In this document: in pieces, positions 17,913 through 27,357 of the stretch
How the letters are laid out: the number at the start of each line of letters is the position of its first letter
Numbering within the stretch: the stretch's first letter is position 1
Assembly: GCA_035275265.1 (NCBI GenBank)
Contig: DATENC010000026.1
Coordinates: 1 to 64,000, forward strand
Source: JACQAP01 sp035275265
GTDB taxonomy: Bacteria; Pseudomonadota; Gammaproteobacteria; Burkholderiales; JACQAP01
DNA: 64,000 nt
Direction: 5' to 3'
Program-made: the position numbers and the translations under genes
Notes under the pieces: generated by a model
Seen by the model: only the letters and a program-made list of their open reading frames with translations
The model's database searches: none
Told to the model about the DNA's origin: nothing

Positions 17913-18911
17913 TCAATTCTTGGGGATGAGGGCGTCGTGGATCGGTCTTACCCAGCCGTCGGTCTTCATGTCGAAGACGGCGAAATCGGGGTCAAACTGC
18001 CAGTAGGTCCAAGCCCAACTCAGAGCCTCGGCTTCGCGGGCTGCGGCGCCGGTGTATGCGGCGCGCGAGGCCATATCGCCCTTGTCGTAGGCGCCGAACT
18101 CGCCCAACAGGATCGGCCTGTCGTGCGCCTTGGCCCAGCGTTGTACGAGGGCGAAATCGCGCTTCATTCGCAGGCGCTCGGCGGGCGTTCCCCAAGTGAC
18201 GCCGACTTTTTGCATGTTCGACATCCATGGGGCTCCCTGATGGGTGAACTCCATGGGCAGATAATAGTGGACCGTGACGATGATGTGCCGGTCTGCCGTA
18301 GGCAGTTCGAGGGCATCCAAGTGTTCGATATTGTTCCAGGCGGCCGGTCCGATGATCACGTTTCGGGTGGGGTTGGTCTTGCGAATCACGTCCAGGGCCT
18401 CGACCAGCCACCTGTTCCAGACCGCGTCGGTTAGTTGTCCATTCGGTTCGTTGAGGATCTCGAACACCACGGCGTCGTCGGCATCCTTGAAATGGTGGCC
18501 GATCTGCCGCCAGAACGCCATCAGGCGAGGCTTGCAGGCGTCCGCCTTGTCACCGCACGTGCTGAAATCGTGCTCGTCGAGGATCACGGTCAGCTTCTGG
18601 GCGAGGGCGGCCGCTACCACCTTGTCCAGAGTGGCCAGCCAGGCCGGATTGAGCCGGTTTTCCGAGTCCATGTGTTCGAAGGCGTGCAGATTGACGCGGA
18701 CGGTGTCGAAACCGCCCTGCTTGATTTGCGCCAGGTGATCCAGCCGGAAGCGGACCTTCACGGAATCGCGCCATATCGGGTCGTACCCAAGGATATTGAC
18801 GCCACGGGCCATGGCCTTTACCTGCGCGCGCGGCGTGACCTCCGCCGTCGCCTTACCAACTGTCGGTACCAGGGACAGCAATGCAATCAGCGCGCACGCG
18901 GCTCGAACCAT
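17913..18911 (-). CDS. Secreted glycoside hydrolase family 5 (cellulase-like)
   Basis: The 332-residue protein has a signal peptide (MVRAACALIALLSLVPTVG..., cut near residue 23) and a (beta/alpha)8 GH5 domain. The acid/base Glu155 sits in LNEPN (153-157) and the nucleophile Glu271 in LLGEFGAY; HYYLPMEFT carries the conserved His-Tyr. It should cleave beta-glucans outside the cytoplasm; the substrate cannot be told. A strong SD (AAGAGGAGA) precedes the ATG. Its position upstream of pga could mean a role in biofilm or matrix carbohydrate, but they are separated by 340 bases. Confidence 0.88.
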   Translation of the reverse strand: MVRAACALIALLSLVPTVGKATAEVTPRAQVKAMARGVNILGYDPIWRDSVKVRFRLDHLAQIKQGGFDTVRVNLHAFEHMDSENRLNPAWLATLDKVVAAALAQKLTVILDEHDFSTCGDKADACKPRLMAFWRQIGHHFKDADDAVVFEILNEPNGQLTDAVWNRWLVEALDVIRKTNPTRNVIIGPAAWNNIEHLDALELPTADRHIIVTVHYYLPMEFTHQGAPWMSNMQKVGVTWGTPAERLRMKRDFALVQRWAKAHDRPILLGEFGAYDKGDMASRAAYTGAAAREAEALSWAWTYWQFDPDFAVFDMKTDGWVRPIHDALIPKN

Positions 18912-18997
18912 GGCATCTCCTCTTTTTGGTCGCCTTGATCAGACATTGTCCCGGCAACTTGGTTTGGTTCCGGCGCCACGACGCTACACTTGCATTT

Positions 18998-20095
18998 GTG
19001 TCCAACCCCCCACGCAAGATCATTCACCTCGACATGGACGCGTTCTATGCGTCGGTCGAACAACGCGAGGACCCGTCTTTACGCGGCAAACCCGTTGCCG
19101 TGGGCGGCTCCCCTCAGTCGCGTGGCGTGGTTGTCGCCTGTAGTTACGAAGCGCGCAAGTTCGGCGTGCACTCCGCGTTGCCCATGGCGCGCGCGGTGCG
19201 GCAGTGCCCCGATCTTGTGATCGTGCGGCCCAATTTTTCGCTGTATCGCGAGGTATCGCGGCAAGTAATGAGCATTTTGCGCTCCGTCACTTCATTGGTT
19301 GAGCCTTTGTCGCTGGACGAGGCTTACCTGGACGTCACCGAGAACCTTCTCAACGAATCCCTTGCGATGGAAGTTGCCAAACACTTGAAGGCGTGCATTC
19401 GCGATGAATTATCGCTCACCGCCTCGGCCGGCGTTGCGCCGAACAAGTTCCTGGCCAAGATAGCCTCCGGATGGAAGAAACCCGACGGCCTGACGGTGAT
19501 CGCGCCCGAGCGTGTCGAATCGTTTCTGCAGAAACTGCCGGTGGAAGCCTTGTGGGGCGTGGGGCCGGTGACTGCGAAAAAACTGCACGCGATCGGTGTG
19601 GTGAGGCTGGTGGACGTGCGTGCCGCCGATCGAACGTTGCTGGCGCAGACCGTTGGAAGCCTCGCTGAGTGGTTGCTGCGGCTGTCCCATGGGGACGATC
19701 CGCGCAAGGTGACGCCCGATCGGCCCTGGAAGTCGATTTCTGCGGAGGATACCTATGCAAGCGATTTGGAAGACGTGAGGGAAATGCACGCCGAAATCGA
19801 TAGGCTGGCTCGAAGGGTGGCGGATTCTTTGGAAAGGAAGGGACTGCTGGCACGGACGGCAACGATCAAGGTGCGCTACGCGAACTTCACCACGGTCACA
19901 CGCAGCCATACCGAAGAGCCGGCGACTCGGGATGCAGAGAGAATCGTTGAGCGCGCGCTGATGTTGCTCGAGCGCACCGACGCAGGCAAGCGCCCGGTGC
20001 GGCTGTTGGGCGTGGGGGTGCACGGTCTTTGCGGCGCCGACACGGCTCGCACCATCCCCGAGCCATTGCGACTGCAGGACGACCTCGTGCTGTGA
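18998..20095 (+). CDS. dinB: DNA polymerase IV (Y-family)
   Basis: The 365-residue product is a translesion polymerase. It begins PRKIIHLDMDAFYASVEQRE, with the catalytic Asp in LDMDAFYA and the second pair in LSLDEAYLDVT; helix-hairpin-helix segments (GVAPNKFLAKIAS, LWGVGPVTAKKL) and the little-finger domain follow. I chose the GTG at 18998 because relatives start here and because the longer frame from 18881 would overlap the divergent GH5 gene. No obvious SD is seen. No beta-clamp motif was clear to me at the C-terminus. Confidence 0.92.
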   Translation: MSNPPRKIIHLDMDAFYASVEQREDPSLRGKPVAVGGSPQSRGVVVACSYEARKFGVHSALPMARAVRQCPDLVIVRPNFSLYREVSRQVMSILRSVTSLVEPLSLDEAYLDVTENLLNESLAMEVAKHLKACIRDELSLTASAGVAPNKFLAKIASGWKKPDGLTVIAPERVESFLQKLPVEALWGVGPVTAKKLHAIGVVRLVDVRAADRTLLAQTVGSLAEWLLRLSHGDDPRKVTPDRPWKSISAEDTYASDLEDVREMHAEIDRLARRVADSLERKGLLARTATIKVRYANFTTVTRSHTEEPATRDAERIVERALMLLERTDAGKRPVRLLGVGVHGLCGADTARTIPEPLRLQDDLVL

Positions 20096-20159
20096 ATTCC
20101 TTCGTCGATAACGATCTATGCCAACCGCGCCCGCGTACACACACGGTCGAACCGGCGCA

Positions 20160-22448
20160 TCACGGCGCGCTGAACCTCGTGATCCCATCACGGGCCAGCA
20201 TGTATAGCGCGCCGTCGCTTCCGGTCAGCAGATCCACCGGCTCGCCCAGGACGTTCGCGAACGCATAGGTGGCATTGTTGATCCAGTCGAACCGGCCAAT
20301 GAAGCGGCCCACGAAGTCCGCGAAGTAATAGCTGTTGCGGTACCCGACAGGGAACGGCCCCGCATCCGGGTAGAAGCTCCCGCCCGCAATCGCGAAGCCC
20401 ACGAAGAAACCACCGGGGCCCGACCCGGCTGGCGACGTCGCGCTGTGCTTGTAGGTGAACAACGGGCCGGTGACGCCACCGCCCACGTTGTCCGGCCCCT
20501 CTGAAGCCGGCCAGCCGTAGTTCGCGCCAGGCGCGCCCAGATTGATTTCCTCCCAGGTGTTTTGCCCCACGTCGTTGATGTGGATGCGGCCGGTACCCGG
20601 CTGCACCGCGAACGTGAACGGGTTGCGCAAGCCAGAGGCCCAGACCGCACACCTCTGAACACCCGCCGTCGTGCAGATCGGGTTGTCGTTCGGAATGGTG
20701 CCGTCGTCGTTGAAGCGCAGCATCTTGCCGAGCACGCTGTTCGGGTTCTGCGAGTTTGCGCCGTTGGCGTTATCGCCAACCGCCACGTAGAGCTTGCCAT
20801 CAAGGCCAAAGTGCATGGCGCCGCCATTGTGATTGGTGGCGCCCGACAGCGTGGGCAGTTCGACCAGCTTCTCCTCGTTGCTCGCCACATTGCCGGTCGC
20901 GGTAAACCGGCTTATGCGGTTATGAGTGGTGGTTTCCGTGCTCGTGTAGTACACGTAGACGAACCCGTTGTTGGCAAAGTTCGGATGTAGCGCCACGCCG
21001 AGCAAGCCACGTTCCCCGTTCGGGTCGACCGTGACGCTGAGCATGGTGCCAAGCAGGACGCCGTTCTGGACACCGGGCTGAATGACGCGCAATGCGCCAC
21101 CCTGCTGGGCAACAAACAAGCGGCCATCCGGTGCCTGCGCAAAGGCCGTGGCACTGTTCAGGCCGGTGATCCATACCTCGTTGCGGGTAAAGCCGGCGGG
21201 TTGCGTGCGGTTGCCTCCGAAGCTGACGATTGCTGTCGTCCAGGCCGACTGGTTGCCCGCCGCATCGCGCGCGCGTACACGCAAGACATGCTGGCCCGAC
21301 GCATAAACGTTGGTGTTGACGCTTACCGAATAAGGTGCAGCGGTCTGCGCCGCACCAGCGGATATGCCGTCGACCTGAAACTCGACGCTGCTCACGCCGA
21401 AGTTGTCGGTCGCGTTGGCGTTGAACACCAGCGTGCCGGTGATGCCGCTGGTGAAGTTGGCTGGCGCGGTGATGGTTACGGTCGGCGGCAACGTGTCTGC
21501 GGCGGCCGGGTTGATCGTGACGCCGATTGCTGCGCTTGTAGCGACGGCGCCGATGTCGTCGGTGGCGCGCGCGGTCAGGCTGTGCGGCCCAGTGGTCGTC
21601 GGCGTCCAGGACCCACTGTAGGGCGAGGTGGTGTCCTCGCCGATCCCGATCGCGCCGTCGAAGAATTCGACCTTGGTCACGCTGCCGTCGCTGTCGGCCG
21701 CTGTCGCACTCAGCGTGATCGGCGTACCTACCGTGCCGCTAGCGCCGTTGGCCGGTGCTGTCAGCGAAACGGTCGGCGCCTGATTGTTGACGGGACCGGT
21801 ATCGGTGAAAGTGGCCGTGTAGGTTGTATTGGCCGGCGGCGTTGAGATCGTGTGGCTGGCCGTCATGCCGTCGCTCCAGTTGCTGAAGCTGTAGCGGCGG
21901 CCGTTGGCATTCTGGTTGGCAGCGCCGATGTCGCGTTCGATCCCGACCACGCCGGTCAGTGTGATGGGTGTGGTTACGGGTTGGCCATCGAGCGTCAACG
22001 CCAGGCCGGCCGGCACAGTCGCGAGCGTGATCTGCGACTTCTGCGGCTGGATGTCGCGCGTCACTTCGTTCGTGAGGCCGGCACTGTCGGTAGCGCGAAG
22101 GTGGAACCGATAGAAGATGTTGCTCGACGTTTCGCCGCGTGTCGGAATCGAAACGCTGCCGCTGTTGCCCACGGTTTCGGGATGAAACGGATGCGTGTGC
22201 GTATCGTGGTGCAGTTCGGCCCACCAGGCGAGCCGAGCCGCCGCCAGGCTTCCGTCTTCCAGATCGCTTCCACTGCCGCTGAAGTTCACGGTGTCGCCCG
22301 CCCTGAACGTCGCTCCCGCGAGCGGCGTGACAATGCTGGCCACCGGCGCCCGATTCGTTGTGGACGTCATGTCACCGCTACCGCCGTCACAACCTGCGAC
22401 CAGCAGCGCCAAGATGAAACTGGCAATCCACGATTTCGAGCGGATCAT
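20160..22448 (-). CDS. Lipoprotein with Ig-like repeats and a PQQ-type sugar dehydrogenase beta-propeller
   Basis: The 762-residue protein has a lipobox (LVAGC, Cys20). Residues ~30-400 contain several Ig/cadherin-like modules (repeated APTVSLTAPANGASGTVG and SDGSVTKVEFFDG patterns). From ~415 it has a glucose/sorbosone dehydrogenase-like six-bladed propeller: FAQAPDGRLFVAQQGGALRV, RGLLGVALHPNF, HNGGAMHFGLDGKLYVAVGD and ASGLRNPFTF. Relatives oxidise sugars with PQQ, but many lack proven activity. It should be anchored in the outer membrane or periplasm. It ends convergently 65 bases from dinB, and stands alone. Confidence 0.85.
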   Translation of the reverse strand: MIRSKSWIASFILALLVAGCDGGSGDMTSTTNRAPVASIVTPLAGATFRAGDTVNFSGSGSDLEDGSLAAARLAWWAELHHDTHTHPFHPETVGNSGSVSIPTRGETSSNIFYRFHLRATDSAGLTNEVTRDIQPQKSQITLATVPAGLALTLDGQPVTTPITLTGVVGIERDIGAANQNANGRRYSFSNWSDGMTASHTISTPPANTTYTATFTDTGPVNNQAPTVSLTAPANGASGTVGTPITLSATAADSDGSVTKVEFFDGAIGIGEDTTSPYSGSWTPTTTGPHSLTARATDDIGAVATSAAIGVTINPAAADTLPPTVTITAPANFTSGITGTLVFNANATDNFGVSSVEFQVDGISAGAAQTAAPYSVSVNTNVYASGQHVLRVRARDAAGNQSAWTTAIVSFGGNRTQPAGFTRNEVWITGLNSATAFAQAPDGRLFVAQQGGALRVIQPGVQNGVLLGTMLSVTVDPNGERGLLGVALHPNFANNGFVYVYYTSTETTTHNRISRFTATGNVASNEEKLVELPTLSGATNHNGGAMHFGLDGKLYVAVGDNANGANSQNPNSVLGKMLRFNDDGTIPNDNPICTTAGVQRCAVWASGLRNPFTFAVQPGTGRIHINDVGQNTWEEINLGAPGANYGWPASEGPDNVGGGVTGPLFTYKHSATSPAGSGPGGFFVGFAIAGGSFYPDAGPFPVGYRNSYYFADFVGRFIGRFDWINNATYAFANVLGEPVDLLTGSDGALYMLARDGITRFSAP

Positions 22449-22700
22449 GGTTGCGTAACCCCCGCGTTCAGCAACACAGACACTCTAGCATTGCGGCAGC
22501 GTGCAGCGTACGCAAATAGCAGAGGAAATCTGTCTCTGAATAACGACACAGGACGTACACATCTCAGCAAGGATGCAACGCGCATGTTGATTATCGGCGT
22601 AGCGCTCGCCGCTTCCGCGACGCGGATTACCCAACAGACTCCGTGCAGGGCGTGAAATGGGGAAACCGTATGCCGATGCGCACCGCGACTGAGAAGGCAG

Positions 22701-22955
22701 TCACGCCGCTCTCTTCTTGATGCGAGTAACCGCGTCACGAGCCTTTTGTAACCAGCGTTTGGCCCACAGAAATTCTGTCGCAAGAATGGAAAGACCGATG
22801 GGAATGACTATGAACGCTGGTCCCGGTAAAACGATCAGCGCAATCCCGATAAGAGTCACGGTCCCGCCAATGACCCCGATAACAATACGTTTGCCGACAC
22901 GAAGATCCGGAGCGTTCCGGAGCCACGACTTCCATTCAAGTTGCTTGTGCTTCAT
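22701..22955 (-). CDS. Small PGPGW-type membrane protein
   Basis: An 84-residue protein starting MKHKQLEWKSW, with a hydrophobic hairpin (IVIGVIGGTVTLIGIALIVLPGPAFIVIPIGLSIL) and the PGP-then-aromatic pattern of the PGPGW putative transmembrane family, followed by a basic helix (WAKRWLQKARDAVTRIKKRAA). Function is unknown. An in-frame ATG at 23018 would add 21 residues; neither start has a strong SD. No operon partner is apparent. Confidence 0.72.
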   Translation of the reverse strand: MKHKQLEWKSWLRNAPDLRVGKRIVIGVIGGTVTLIGIALIVLPGPAFIVIPIGLSILATEFLWAKRWLQKARDAVTRIKKRAA

Positions 22956-23101
22956 CGAATCCGCTGGATATGTGACTATGATTGCTGCTGATCGGGCCGG
23001 GATTCCCGTATCGATCATCAGATCGCGCTTTCAGTCAGTTGGTTCCAGTTCACTGATAGAAATAGCCTGCTCCGCATGTCGGAGAGTCGGAATGTATTTC
23101 C

Positions 23102-23845
23102 TCAGCGCTTGCGCGCGACCAGGCAGAAGAGCGCGATCAATCCCTCGTGATCGCGCGGCACGGCCCGCATGATCGAGTCCTCGTTCTGTTCGGGCGGGCG
23201 GCCAAGCACATAGTCGCGCAGAAGGTCGTCGCTCTCTGGCAAAAGCTCGGCGCATTGCACGTCAACCAGCCCGGTTTTCTCCCAGTGCAGTTTCCACCAC
23301 TCCACGCTGTGCACGTACGACCAGTGCTTCGCATACTGGGGGCGCAAGAATTCAGGTGCGTCCTCGATGGACCTCAGCTCGCGCGTGAAGGCGATGTCCA
23401 CCACGCCAATGAACCCGCCGGGCTTGATGAACTGGGTGAGATAGCCCAGGTAGCGCTCGTCCGTGCCGAAGTAGAGGATGGCGTCGATGGCGACCACGGC
23501 GTCGAAGAACTCCTTGGCGAATGGCAGGCTATGCGCATCCACCCGCAAGGGAAATACACTCGCCTCGCACTCCATCTCGATCGCGCGCTTGCGGTTCTCA
23601 GTCGGGGATGTAGCGCCATCCGCGGCCCAGGCCTCAATCCCGAATTCGCGCGCCAGGAAAATTGAGCTCGTGGCCTTGCCGCAGCCGAGATCCAGGACAC
23701 GCGTCCCGGCGCTGAACGGAAGGCGGCGCGCCAGGCTTTCCACCTGACACAGGGCATTCTCGCCGAGCGCGTTGTCGCGAATCCATTTGGGGTCGTATTT
23801 CGCCGTGAGGGGGAATGCGCTCGGCGAGACCACAGGTCGATTCAC
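23102..23845 (-). CDS. SAM-dependent class I methyltransferase
   Basis: The 247-residue protein has motif I VLDLGCGKATSS (50-61) and a post-I acidic segment (WAADG), AVVAIDAILYFGT as motif IV and FIKPGGFIGVVDIAF. It resembles small-molecule methyltransferases of the Methyltransf_11/25 type. I chose the GTG at 23845 because it overlaps the stop of the upstream patatin gene as GTGA. The substrate is unknown; translational coupling to a lipid acyl hydrolase suggests a lipid or lipid-derived substrate, which is only inference. Confidence 0.85.
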   Translation of the reverse strand: MNRPVVSPSAFPLTAKYDPKWIRDNALGENALCQVESLARRLPFSAGTRVLDLGCGKATSSIFLAREFGIEAWAADGATSPTENRKRAIEMECEASVFPLRVDAHSLPFAKEFFDAVVAIDAILYFGTDERYLGYLTQFIKPGGFIGVVDIAFTRELRSIEDAPEFLRPQYAKHWSYVHSVEWWKLHWEKTGLVDVQCAELLPESDDLLRDYVLGRPPEQNEDSIMRAVPRDHEGLIALFCLVARKR

Positions 23846-25332
23846 AGATTCTGCTCCTCGTGCCGACCGACTTTCTCTGCGCAAGCCCGTTCGCCGCCGG
23901 CGAGACAGCCATTCAGCGCCTTGAGCAGGTTCTGGAACTGCGGATCCTCGCTCAGCAGCTGCCGCGCCACGGCGCGCAGCTTGTCGATGGTCTCCCGGGG
24001 AAGCACGAAAGTGGTCGGAAGATTCTTGAACCAGGTCCGCTCCTCGCGTGACGCGATGTATTCAAAGGCCACCTGGACCGGATAGAGGTCGACCTTGTGC
24101 GGCGACGGGAGTTTGAGCGCGCATTGCTCGCCCTTGCTGGCCGAGAGTTTGTTGCAGCCTTCCACCAGGACAGCGTCCGTGTTGAACTCAGTCATGGTCT
24201 TGCCGAGCAGCTCAACGGTATCGAACGAGTAGTTGTCCAGCGGCACTGTAGCCGCAGTGGTTAGCGTGTCAATGAGGCCGGGAACGGTTGCGTGCTGGTC
24301 GCGGTCGGTCTCCGGTTCGGTGGCGGCATTCACCACGATCACGACCAGCTTGTTCACCCTTTGCTTGTTCATCATCTGCAGCACGCTCCACGGATGGTTC
24401 GTGGAAGCGATTGCCTCGAGCGGCCCGCGCAGGCCGATGTTGTCGGCCACGCCGCCGTCCGTGAGATGGACGTAAGGCCGCGCCGGCCCTTCCGCGGCAA
24501 GCGACAGTCGGTTTTCCGCGCGCGCGGTGCGGCGAGGATTGACACGCGAGGCGTGGTCTTCCGCGGCGATCTGCACCCATGCCGGCTGGCGATACTGGCA
24601 GGTGCCGGCATAGTTGCGGAAGGTGAGTGCGGTCAATCCTCCCGGGAAGGCGGACGACGAAGCTGCCGCGCGCGCGAGCGAGACGCCCGCGAGATCCGAA
24701 CACATCAGATCGAACTGGTCCTGGATAAATGGAAACGGCGTGCCGGTGGTCATGTCGGTGGCATTAAGGATCACGAACGGCCGCCGGTTGCGCGCGATCA
24801 CATCGGCGTAGGTCCCGCCCTGGAAGACTTCGCGGTGATAGAACTCCGCGGCAAGGTCGCTGCGCCCGAAGGTCGGCGCGGCGAGCTTCAGCCAATTTGC
24901 GGGCGAAAACGCACGATTGACGAGACTGTTCTGGACCGGCTGGTAGAGGAACCGCTCCGGGAATTCGTCGAAGATCTGCGGCCCGCGCAGCGCGTAGTAC
25001 GCTGCCGGAAAGCTGCCGCCGGAGATCGACGAAATCACATCGACCTCGTCGAGCAGCGCCGTCCTGCGGCCTTGCCACTCGATAGTGGTGTCGCGCAGCG
25101 CCTCGAGCACACCGTAAGCCAACGCCGCGGCACGCGTTCCGCCGCCGGAAAACGTCACGATCACGAACAGTTCGTCGCTGTTGGGCCCCCTTTCGAGTCG
25201 CTCAAAGCGGTAGCCGGCCTCCGGCGTGTACTTCGCCAGCGGTGGATTCGCTGGTGTGTACGAGGCGCACGATGCGACCAGCAGCAGGCAGGCTGGTAAT
25301 ACCAGCCGCGCTGTCTGTGACGCGTACCTCAT
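23842..25332 (-). CDS. Patatin-like phospholipase lipoprotein
   Basis: A 496-residue exported protein with a lipobox (LVASC, Cys22). The patatin fold is shown by the oxyanion loop SGGGTRAAA (62-70), the nucleophile elbow SSISGGSF with Ser104, and the catalytic Asp292 in HLTDGGVADNIGL. Such enzymes hydrolyse phospholipid or acyl esters with a Ser-Asp dyad. It is the middle gene of an overlapping trio (PEGA-like small protein, patatin, methyltransferase), with ATGA at its start and GTGA at its end. The C-terminal third has four cysteines that could form disulfides in the periplasm. Confidence 0.88.
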   Translation of the reverse strand: MRYASQTARLVLPACLLLVASCASYTPANPPLAKYTPEAGYRFERLERGPNSDELFVIVTFSGGGTRAAALAYGVLEALRDTTIEWQGRRTALLDEVDVISSISGGSFPAAYYALRGPQIFDEFPERFLYQPVQNSLVNRAFSPANWLKLAAPTFGRSDLAAEFYHREVFQGGTYADVIARNRRPFVILNATDMTTGTPFPFIQDQFDLMCSDLAGVSLARAAASSSAFPGGLTALTFRNYAGTCQYRQPAWVQIAAEDHASRVNPRRTARAENRLSLAAEGPARPYVHLTDGGVADNIGLRGPLEAIASTNHPWSVLQMMNKQRVNKLVVIVVNAATEPETDRDQHATVPGLIDTLTTAATVPLDNYSFDTVELLGKTMTEFNTDAVLVEGCNKLSASKGEQCALKLPSPHKVDLYPVQVAFEYIASREERTWFKNLPTTFVLPRETIDKLRAVARQLLSEDPQFQNLLKALNGCLAGGERACAEKVGRHEEQNL

Positions 25333-25550
25333 TCGGTATCCTTGCGGTGGAACGGAATCTCCATGGGCTCGAGTACCGTGGTGTCATGCACCTTTACCTT
25401 CCGCGATGCGGGCCGGAAGTTCGCGACGTTGCCAAGCTCGAACACGTGCGTGCCCGCCTCGATCCGGAGGATTTCGTTGGTATAACCGTTTTCCTCGTCA
25501 TCGACGTAGACCAGGCGCCGCGTTGGAAATGTGACCTTCACATATTCCAT
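25329..25550 (-). CDS. Small beta-sandwich (PEGA-like) protein, first gene of patatin operon
   Basis: The 73-residue product starts at MEYVKVTFPTRRLVYVDDEE, directly after a strong SD (GGGGGAG). The alternating pattern and GYTNEILRIEAGTHVFELG recall PEGA-type domains, in which a short peptide gives a modifier value to a surface structure. No signal peptide is visible, so it may be cytoplasmic or anchored through a partner. The stop overlaps the patatin start. The function is unknown. Confidence 0.65.
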   Translation of the reverse strand: MEYVKVTFPTRRLVYVDDEENGYTNEILRIEAGTHVFELGNVANFRPASRKVKVHDTTVLEPMEIPFHRKDTE

Positions 25551-25723
25551 ATCTCCCCCAATCCGGCACTGCCCCATCCCAACAATTGCATGCGACACGA
25601 AGTCGTCTGGCGCAGCATCGCAATTCGAAAGCTGTGCGGATACGGGGCGTTCATTCGATACTACGCCTACTGCCGCCCCGCCGTTATGTCAAGCGTGAGA
25701 ACCTCCCTATCGGTTGCGCACCC

Positions 25724-25759
25724 AAAAAAAAGTAACGGGCACCCGCGGCACCCGCTACT
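25724..25759 (-). terminator. Rho-independent terminator
   Basis: On the minus strand AGTAGCGGG pairs with CCCGTTACT (one G-U pair) around an 11-base loop and is followed by eight T. It ends the transcript of the small exported protein at 25793-26095. Confidence 0.85.
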
Positions 25760-25792
25760 CTTCAACACTTTCTTTGCAGTCGGGTTTCGAGT

Positions 25793-26095
25793 TTACATCT
25801 GGCCGAATTTCTTTTTGGCCGATTCGATGCACTTCGTTTTCTCGTTCCCACTCAGCGATTCGCATTTTTTCAGCGCGGCGAGATATTCCTGTTCCTTCGC
25901 CGTGACGTCGCCGGTCTGCCCCGCCGGCTGAGCCTGTGTGTCTGGCTGCTGCGTCGCCGGTTGCGCATCCTGTTGCGTGGACGGCGAGCCCTCTTGCGGC
26001 GTGTTTGGCTTATTCGCCGCGTCCTGAGCAACGGCGAATCCGTTCATCGCCAGCACCATCATGCCGGCGGTCAATGCAGATAACATTCTGTTCAT
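25793..26095 (-). CDS. Small exported protein with Cys-x9-Cys C-terminal motif
   Basis: A 100-residue protein beginning MNRMLSALTAGMMVLAMNGFA with cleavage near AVA/QDA, SD AAAGGA upstream. The mature part is Gln/Pro/Thr-rich, then ends in KKCESLSGNEKTKCIESAKKKFG, which resembles the Cys-pair repeat of PsiF-like periplasmic proteins. It has its own terminator and appears to be monocistronic. Function unknown. Confidence 0.7.
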   Translation of the reverse strand: MNRMLSALTAGMMVLAMNGFAVAQDAANKPNTPQEGSPSTQQDAQPATQQPDTQAQPAGQTGDVTAKEQEYLAALKKCESLSGNEKTKCIESAKKKFGQM

Positions 26096-26313
26096 CGCGA
26101 ATTTCCTTTCATTTCGTGAGAGAAACAAATGAGGTAAACGACAATCCGCCTGAACGGGACTAAATGGTCATGCCGCGGCTAAGGTTGTCGCGCCCTGTTG
26201 AAACCGACCGTAGAGGCCGGTTCGAGGATTAGTCAAACTCTCGACAACTTCAGTTCAGGAAACAACGTCCGCCGATCGGCCTATGGCCTTATCCCGCGCG
26301 GCCGCGCAACACA

Positions 26314-26928
26314 TCAGTCCGGGCACGCGCCGCCGGTTTCGGCCCAAGCCATGACGATGTGATTGAACTCTGACTTGGGCATGGGTACCGGTTCGCGCGG
26401 TTTTCCGTAAACGTCGATTCCCGGCTCCCATCCCCACGCCACCAGTTTGTCATCAGTCAGGTGTTCCACCGTAGCCTGCAGGTTGCGATTTCCGTTCTTG
26501 CTTCGGTCGGTCAGAGCACGACAAAGTTGCCCCGGGGACTTGCCTTCCCACGCCATCGAAGCGGGCGCCATATGCCAATTGGGTGCACCGGGTACCCCGC
26601 CCGGATCATAGTTGTCATCGGTATGGCACGCCGCACACGACAGGCCCAGCGGTCCTCGATCGTGCGGTCCTCGGGTAATAGGCGGGTTATGAACATGCTG
26701 GTCGAGCCCCTGTTTGGGTGTGTCGTCACGCGGATGGCAATTGACGCATCGCGGATGGCTCAGCACCGTGTGTATCAGCATGTAAAGCCGAACGCTTTCG
26801 GCAGTCGAATTGGTCCGCGCATTCATGGCGGGTTGGTCGTCAGGCGTCTGCGCGAGCGCCACGCATGCAACAGTTGTTAGTGCGGATAGAGGCAGGAGAA
26901 GTCTTGGTGCGAAGCGGAATTTGGTCAC
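26314..26928 (-). CDS. Periplasmic dihaem cytochrome c-type protein
   Basis: From the GTG at 26928 (GGAG 8 bases upstream) the product has 204 residues and a signal peptide (FRFAPRLLLPLSALTTVACVALA). Two haem c motifs are present: CVNCH (preceded by HPR) and CAACH. The rest includes LCRALTDRSKNGNRNLQATVEHLTDDKLVAWGWEPG, seen in proteins often labelled isoquinoline 1-oxidoreductase subunit; I cannot assign a partner. It would carry electrons in the periplasm. The gene downstream on the same strand is unrelated. Confidence 0.78.
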   Translation of the reverse strand: MTKFRFAPRLLLPLSALTTVACVALAQTPDDQPAMNARTNSTAESVRLYMLIHTVLSHPRCVNCHPRDDTPKQGLDQHVHNPPITRGPHDRGPLGLSCAACHTDDNYDPGGVPGAPNWHMAPASMAWEGKSPGQLCRALTDRSKNGNRNLQATVEHLTDDKLVAWGWEPGIDVYGKPREPVPMPKSEFNHIVMAWAETGGACPD

Positions 26929-26979
26929 GGCGTGCTCCGGAACGGTGATTCGATTAGGAGTATCGGGACGCCCGCGCAC

Positions 26980-27183
26980 TTACTTCGGCCGAGGCTGTTT
27001 CTTGCGCACGATGGGCTTTGGAGGCGGCCCGTCTTGAATCACGCATTTCTCCGGATCTGCGTCGCGACGCGCGCAGTACGCGGGGTCGGGCGGGACAGGC
27101 TTGGTTGCTTCCTCGGCGGCGGCAACGCCGGCGAAAGTTACGAGGCAAAACGTCAGAAGGGTCGTGGGCATCTTCATGCCCAT
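26980..27183 (-). CDS. Small exported proline/lysine-rich protein
   Basis: A 67-residue protein with a signal peptide (MKMPTTLLTFCLVTFAGVAAA) and a short mature part with two cysteines (AYCARRDADPEKC) and a tail RKKQPRPK. It lies 51 bases upstream of the dihaem cytochrome on the same strand, so they could be co-transcribed. Start could be either of two close ATG codons (27183 or 27177). Function unknown. Confidence 0.55.
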   Translation of the reverse strand: MGMKMPTTLLTFCLVTFAGVAAAEEATKPVPPDPAYCARRDADPEKCVIQDGPPPKPIVRKKQPRPK

Positions 27184-27357
27184 AGAGACCGGGGGCAACG
27201 CTCAATGTTCCCGGACAAATGGGTCCCGAGCCGATTGGATCGGAGGCCGAACCTATCGCCAGTCAGAGCGGCGAAAGGCGGGTGCTAGAATCCGGCCTCG
27301 TCTTCCTGGGGCGGGAGCGATGACGCCCGACCGATCATCGTAGAGAAGAGTCCAACT

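Noticed and set aside
18881..18997. Longer dinB start at ATG 18881
   Set aside because: It would overlap the divergent GH5 gene and add 39 residues not seen in the polymerase family.
26199..26226. Hairpin AACCGGCC/GGTCGGTT after the dihaem cytochrome gene
   Set aside because: It can fold on the minus strand but has no proper T run, so I did not list it as a terminator.
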